NCBI GenBank assembly: GCA_900551445.1
Contig: URWA01000038.1
Coordinates: 1 to 26,174, forward strand
Direction: 5' to 3'
Origin: an uncultured Bacteroides sp.
GTDB lineage: Bacteria > Bacteroidota > Bacteroidia > Bacteroidales > Bacteroidaceae
DNA length: 26,174 nucleotides
Shown: one piece after another, positions 22,644 through 26,174 of the stretch
How the letters are laid out: every line of letters starts with the position of its first letter
How positions within the stretch are numbered: position 1 is the stretch's first letter
Made by a program: the position numbers and the translations under genes
The notes under the pieces: model-generated
What the model saw: only the letters and a program-made list of their open reading frames with translations
The model's database searches: none
Told to the model about the DNA's origin: nothing

Positions 22644-25600
22644 TTATTTCTTCGCATCCAGCTCTTTGAGCAGTTCGTCTACTGCCGCCTTCAACTGCGT
22701 ATCTTCTCCTTTCACAATGGTTTCAGGCGCATTCAGCACATAAATGTCTGGCTCCAGTTCCTTGTTTTCCAGGTAACTGCCGTCCGGCAGACGGTAACCG
22801 ATGACTGGAATACCGTAAATCAAATCCGGATCTTGCATCCGTACCCAGTTCACGCTGGTCATCGTACCCGGAACCGGTGCACCTACCAGCTTGCCGATTC
22901 CCTGGTGCTTGTACACCCACGGCGTGCCGTGTGCATTGGAATAGTTGGCCTCGCACTGCAACATGATGGAAGGCTTGTTCCAGCGACGGCTCGGCATGTC
23001 GCAGGCTTCCCGTCCGCGAATGACCTGTGTCAGGTACTTGTGTCCGCTGAAGAGCACTTCGATGTCTTCATGCAGACGGCCTCCTCCATTGAAACGCGTA
23101 TCAATCACGATGCCTTCCCGGTTGTTGTATTTACCCAAGATATCCGAATAGATGGTACGGAAACTGCCGTCGTCCATGGATTCGATATGTACGTATCCCA
23201 GGCGACCATTCGACCATTTGTCCACATCTGCCGCACGCTGTTTCACCCAACGTTCATACAACAGGCCGCTCAAGGCTCCGCTGCTGATGGGTTTCACCAC
23301 TTCGTCCCAACGGGCTTTCGACTCAGGATCGTAGAACGAAACCAAGACCTTCTTGCCAGCCTTTCCATTCAGCAACGCCGCGAAATCACCCTCGGCCGGC
23401 TGTCCGTCAATCTTCTCAATCACCACACCTGGTTTCACCTGTGTCGTTTTCCGGTCGAACGGACCTTTTTCCACCACTTCGTCCACCTTCATGCCTTTGC
23501 CCGTGTAACTCCAGTCATACAGCAATCCCAGACTGGCGGTAGCTTCCTTGGCTCCCGGACGGTAACGGCCTCCCGTGTGCGACACGTTCAGTTCGCCCAG
23601 CAGTTCGCTCAGCATTTCCGCATAGTCATATTTGTTGTTGATATGCGGCAGGAAACGGCGGTAATTAGCCGTCATGGCCTTCCAGTCGACTCCATGCATA
23701 TTGACGTCATAAAAACGTTTCTGCTCCTCACGGCACATGTTATCGTACATGTAAGCCCGTTCAGCCGCCAAGTCCAATTTCATTTCCGCCCGATAAGAAA
23801 TCGGTTTCAGCTTTTCCCCACTCATATCCATCTTCTGCATGGAACCTGAACCCAGCACGAACAGGTTCTTTCCGTCCTTGTCCATCTCCATGTCGGCCCA
23901 TCCGGAACCCATCTTGTGCAACAGTTTTGTTTCCCGCTTGCGCAAATCCAGTTTCCACATGTCGAAGCCCCGCTCGAAAGCTGACAGATAATACAGGCTC
24001 TCTCCATCCTTCGAAAGAATAGCCGAAGCGATGTTCGATGAATTCGGTGTCAGACGCACGATACGGTCCTGAATACCCTCCAGTTCCACCACGATGTCTT
24101 TCACCTTGGCAGCCTCATCTTTCTTGTCTTTATCCTCTTTTTTATCTTCCTTCTTTCCGTCTTTCTTTTCCGCAGCCTTCTCCTGTTCTTTCTCCAGTTC
24201 CTTCTGCAACTCATAATCCTCCTTGCTCATGCGGTACTTGTCGTAGGCGTCCTGGTTCACAAAGACCATCATCACGTCATCCTGTGAGCCCCAGGAAGCA
24301 TGGCTGCGCATTCCGTAACGCTCGGTAGTGAACAAGATGGCATTGCCGTCCATGGTCCATTTCGGCGAACCGCTGGTGTAACCACTGTTGGTCAGGTTCA
24401 CGAGTTCTCCCTTACCGTCGGCACTGACCAAAGCGATATCCGTGTACGGATCGTGCTTGTTGCCGATAAACTCCAACGTAAACCATTTTCCATCGGGCGA
24501 CCAGGCATAATGGAATCCCCCGCTCAGTTCATACCACGTACTTCCGTCGGTAATCTCACGCACCTTGTTCGTTTCGAGGTTCAACACCTTCAGGCGGATA
24601 CGGTCTTCAATGAAAGCCACCTCCTTGCCATCGGGCGAGAACTTGGGATACATCCGTTCCACGGTCTTGGAAGGTAACAGCACTTCTTCCTTAATCAAGG
24701 TAGCATTCGGGAAATTCAAATCTTCTTTCCGTTCAATTTCCGCTTTATAGAGCTGCCAGTTTCCTTCCCGCTCACTGGCATACACCAGCGTACGGTTGTC
24801 TGCACCGAAAGACAGTCCTTCTTCCGCTTCCGGCGTATGCGTAATCTGCTTGGTCGTGCCATATTCCACAGAGGTCACGAACACCTCTCCGCGCACGATG
24901 AAAGCCACCTGCTTGCCGTCGGGCGAAACCACCGCTTCCGATGCCCCTCTCGTATAGGTCAACGTCACCGGAATATCCTCGTCGTCGCGTGTCAGTGAAA
25001 TGGCGACTTTTGCCGGTTTTCCACCTTGAGTCTGTGTATAAATTTCTCCATTATACGTATAGCACATTGTACCGTCGCTTCCCAAAGAAAGGAAACGCAC
25101 CGGATGTGTGGAGAAAGAAGTCAGCGGTTTCACCTGTTCTGGGTGATCCAGCGGGAACGAATACACATTAAACGAACCTTTGTTGCGTTCACTCAGGAAG
25201 AACACCTCCTTGCCATCGGCCGACAATACCGGGTTACGGTCTTCTCCCGCCCGTTTCGTCAGGTTGGTATGCTTGCCCGAGGTCATGTCGTACATCCAGA
25301 TATCCCGTGTGATGGAAGAAGTGTGGTGCTTGCGCCATTCATCCTCAAACCCTTTCCGGTCCTGATACAGGAACTTGTCGCCCGCCACATTGAAGCAAAC
25401 CATTTCGGCAGGCGTACCCAGAATCTGTTCCGTCTTTCCCCCTTCTGCCGGTACCTTATACAATTCCGTCATGGCAGAAGTCGGAAACAGCGCACTGCTG
25501 GGCGGGTCCTGAATACTGGCCGAGAACACAATGTACTTCCCGTCTGGTGTGAAAGCAGAAGGAATTTCCGAAGCCGAGTTAGTGGTCAGTCTGCGAGCCG

Positions 25601-25901
25601 AGCCGCCGTTGGCCGACATCACAAACACATCCGTATTCCCAAAACGGTCGCTGGCAAAAGCAATCTGCTTGCCGTCGGGCGACCACACTGGAGACGATTC
25701 GTAGGAATCCTGGGTAGTCAGCTGTACCGCCTCACCCCCTTTGGAAGCCACCTTGTAGATGTCTCCCTTGTAACAAAACAAAATTTCTTTTCCGTCTGGG
25801 GAAATACGCACGTCACGCATCCACAACGGGGTAACCGCCATGGCACAAGTCACTGTGCTTCCCAGCACCAATGCAGACAATATTTTCTTCATCATAATCA
25901 A
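22644..25901 (-). CDS. Secreted Tricorn-like S41 family protease with beta-propeller
   Basis: A protein of 1082-1085 residues with a signal peptide (MKKILSALVLGSTVTCAMA), so exported to the periplasm or beyond. Residues ~30-690 are WD40-like/TolB-like propeller repeats with many SPDGK blades. A Lys/Glu-rich stretch at about 568-600 interrupts the propeller. A PDZ domain (about 790-860) and an S41 peptidase domain (about 895-1075) follow. Likely catalytic residues, by comparison with Tricorn, are S774-H775 (VSHTGG) and the nucleophile S988 in EANYSNAH. Tricorn-like proteases degrade peptides; the substrate here is unknown. ATGs at 25901, 25895 and 25892 are all possible; the last gives the cleanest signal peptide. 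The minus-strand TACCTTTG at 25915-25922 is the likely -7 box. Confidence 0.92.
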   Translation of the reverse strand: MIMMKKILSALVLGSTVTCAMAVTPLWMRDVRISPDGKEILFCYKGDIYKVASKGGEAVQLTTQDSYESSPVWSPDGKQIAFASDRFGNTDVFVMSANGGSARRLTTNSASEIPSAFTPDGKYIVFSASIQDPPSSALFPTSAMTELYKVPAEGGKTEQILGTPAEMVCFNVAGDKFLYQDRKGFEDEWRKHHTSSITRDIWMYDMTSGKHTNLTKRAGEDRNPVLSADGKEVFFLSERNKGSFNVYSFPLDHPEQVKPLTSFSTHPVRFLSLGSDGTMCYTYNGEIYTQTQGGKPAKVAISLTRDDEDIPVTLTYTRGASEAVVSPDGKQVAFIVRGEVFVTSVEYGTTKQITHTPEAEEGLSFGADNRTLVYASEREGNWQLYKAEIERKEDLNFPNATLIKEEVLLPSKTVERMYPKFSPDGKEVAFIEDRIRLKVLNLETNKVREITDGSTWYELSGGFHYAWSPDGKWFTLEFIGNKHDPYTDIALVSADGKGELVNLTNSGYTSGSPKWTMDGNAILFTTERYGMRSHASWGSQDDVMMVFVNQDAYDKYRMSKEDYELQKELEKEQEKAAEKKDGKKEDKKEDKDKKDEAAKVKDIVVELEGIQDRIVRLTPNSSNIASAILSKDGESLYYLSAFERGFDMWKLDLRKRETKLLHKMGSGWADMEMDKDGKNLFVLGSGSMQKMDMSGEKLKPISYRAEMKLDLAAERAYMYDNMCREEQKRFYDVNMHGVDWKAMTANYRRFLPHINNKYDYAEMLSELLGELNVSHTGGRYRPGAKEATASLGLLYDWSYTGKGMKVDEVVEKGPFDRKTTQVKPGVVIEKIDGQPAEGDFAALLNGKAGKKVLVSFYDPESKARWDEVVKPISSGALSGLLYERWVKQRAADVDKWSNGRLGYVHIESMDDGSFRTIYSDILGKYNNREGIVIDTRFNGGGRLHEDIEVLFSGHKYLTQVIRGREACDMPSRRWNKPSIMLQCEANYSNAHGTPWVYKHQGIGKLVGAPVPGTMTSVNWVRMQDPDLIYGIPVIGYRLPDGSYLENKELEPDIYVLNAPETIVKGEDTQLKAAVDELLKELDAKK

Positions 25902-25914
25902 ATGGTTTTAAAAA

Positions 25915-25922
25915 CAAAGGTA
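25915..25922 (-). promoter_or_regulatory. Promoter -7 box of the S41 protease gene
   Basis: On the minus strand this reads TACCTTTG, matching TAnnTTTG. It lies only 13 bases before the first ATG at 25901, giving a very short leader and favouring the internal ATGs at 25895 or 25892. No clear -33 element is seen. Confidence 0.6.
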
Positions 25923-25960
25923 AGGATTCCCCGCAGAAACGGAAAAAAAGTCAGAATTTA

Positions 25961-25994
25961 TTTGGAAAGTATTCCTAAAAACATTTATCTTTGC
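25961..25994 (+). promoter_or_regulatory. Promoter of tRNA-Gln
   Basis: TTTG (25961-25964), a 21-base spacer and TATCTTTGC (25986-25994) match the Bacteroidetes promoter consensus, about 30 bases upstream of the mature tRNA 5' end. Confidence 0.82.
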
Positions 25995-26024
25995 AACGTT
26001 TTCCGAGGAAAACAACATAAAGTT

Positions 26025-26095
26025 TGGACTATGGTGTAATGGCAGCACAACAGGTTTTGGTTCTGTTTGTCCAAGTTCGAATCTTGGTAGTCCAA
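26025..26095 (+). tRNA. tRNA-Gln (anticodon UUG)
   Basis: The 71-base sequence folds as a cloverleaf. The acceptor stem pairs TGGACTA (26025-26031) with TAGTCCA (26088-26094), with discriminator A at 26095 and no encoded CCA. The anticodon stem ACAGG/TCTGT closes the seven-base loop TTTTGGT, with anticodon TTG (UUG) reading CAA/CAG. The T-arm is CCAAG-TTCGAAT-CTTGG. It appears as a single tRNA gene with its own promoter and terminator. No integrase or other mobile-element sign lies next to it in this window. Confidence 0.95.
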
Positions 26096-26120
26096 CGTTT
26101 TTCAAGACATTTACAGTCGG

Positions 26121-26154
26121 AAGAGGATGTGTCAAAATGATGCATCCTCTTTTT
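26121..26154 (+). terminator. Terminator of tRNA-Gln
   Basis: AAGAGGATG (26121-26129) pairs with CATCCTCTT (26143-26151); the helix extends inward through two G-U wobbles to 14 bp with an AAA loop, then TTTTT. It is identical to the terminator at 20-53 read in its own direction, and lies 25 bases after the tRNA. Confidence 0.9.
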
Positions 26155-26173
26155 CGTTATATAATCATCGTTT
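26121..26173. repeat. Right copy of the 53-bp inverted terminal repeat
   Basis: This is the exact reverse complement of bases 1-53. The match includes the tRNA terminator and the following AT-rich bases to within one base of the window end. Sequence on the tRNA side of 26121 does not match the left end. Confidence 0.9.
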
Positions 26174-26174
26174 T

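Noticed and set aside
22644..25901. Loss of the catalytic serine in the Tricorn-like protease
   Set aside because: Aligning AH of NYSNAH with the GSDG form of archaeal Tricorn suggested Ala at the nucleophile. The bacterial S41 form (YSDAE-like) instead places S988 at that position, so the enzyme looks intact.
25026..26039. Long plus-strand frames (also 22833-23849) opposite the S41 protease gene
   Set aside because: They mirror the codon pattern of the protease and one runs into the tRNA gene. They show no domain signature.
26025..26174. tRNA-Gln as an attachment site for an integrated element
   Set aside because: No integrase, no duplicated tRNA 3' end and no accessory genes are seen in this window. 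The repeated 53-mer starts 25 bases after the tRNA and does not include it.

Overview
The window looks like chromosomal DNA from a member of the Bacteroidaceae (Bacteroides/Phocaeicola type). The evidence is: promoters of the Bacteroidetes form (TAnnTTTG -7 box with a TTG/TTTG -33 box) before most transcription units; weak or absent Shine-Dalgarno sequences; and characteristic gene strings (methyltransferase-ftsX-DUF3098-uppP-truB-queA-folK and hemD-rnpA-yidD-TatD-tyrS). The species cannot be fixed from the sequence. Both edges carry the same 53-base sequence in inverted orientation, so the window may be one complete assembly contig broken at a repeat.

Layout. (1) 1-1993, minus strand: a small membrane-anchored protein of unknown function followed by a succinyl-CoA:acetate CoA-transferase family enzyme, ending in a strong terminator. 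(2) 2079-3538, plus: miaB with promoter and terminator. (3) 3540-3672: a small array of ~22-bp repeats between convergent genes, then a PspC-domain protein (minus). (4) 4016-9195, plus: a tightly packed run of seven genes: a zinc-ribbon methyltransferase, ftsX, a DUF3098 membrane protein, uppP, truB, queA and folK, with several one-base overlaps. It joins cell envelope functions (FtsX, UppP) to tRNA modification (TruB, QueA) and folate synthesis (FolK). (5) 9237-10786, plus: metK behind a canonical promoter and a SAM-II-like riboswitch, closed by a strong terminator. (6) 10801-17427: an AraC-type regulator (minus) divergent from a three-gene RND efflux operon (lipoprotein adaptor, inner-membrane pump, TolC-like outer-membrane channel) with overlapping stop/start codons. 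(7) 17469-19726, plus: a LOG-family nucleotide hydrolase, a DUF4271 membrane protein and a uroporphyrinogen-III synthase family protein with a likely TTG start. (8) 19737-22389, plus: rnpA, yidD, a TatD-family hydrolase and tyrS. (9) 22390-22643: a convergent intergenic region with two hairpin terminators built from related AAAAATACCGG motifs. (10) 22644-25901, minus: a large secreted Tricorn/S41-type protease. (11) 25961-26154, plus: tRNA-Gln(UUG) with promoter and terminator.

Most of the window is ordinary core genome. I did not find a convincing undescribed multi-gene system. The best leads for a second look are the identical terminator repeats facing outward at both ends, the SAM-II-like element placed unusually far from the metK start, the 22-bp repeat array, a perfect terminator-like hairpin inside folK, and a direct repeat in the araC/efflux intergenic region that could be the regulator's operator. 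Several gene starts were moved downstream of a TTG codon because that TTG lies inside or beside a promoter -7 box.
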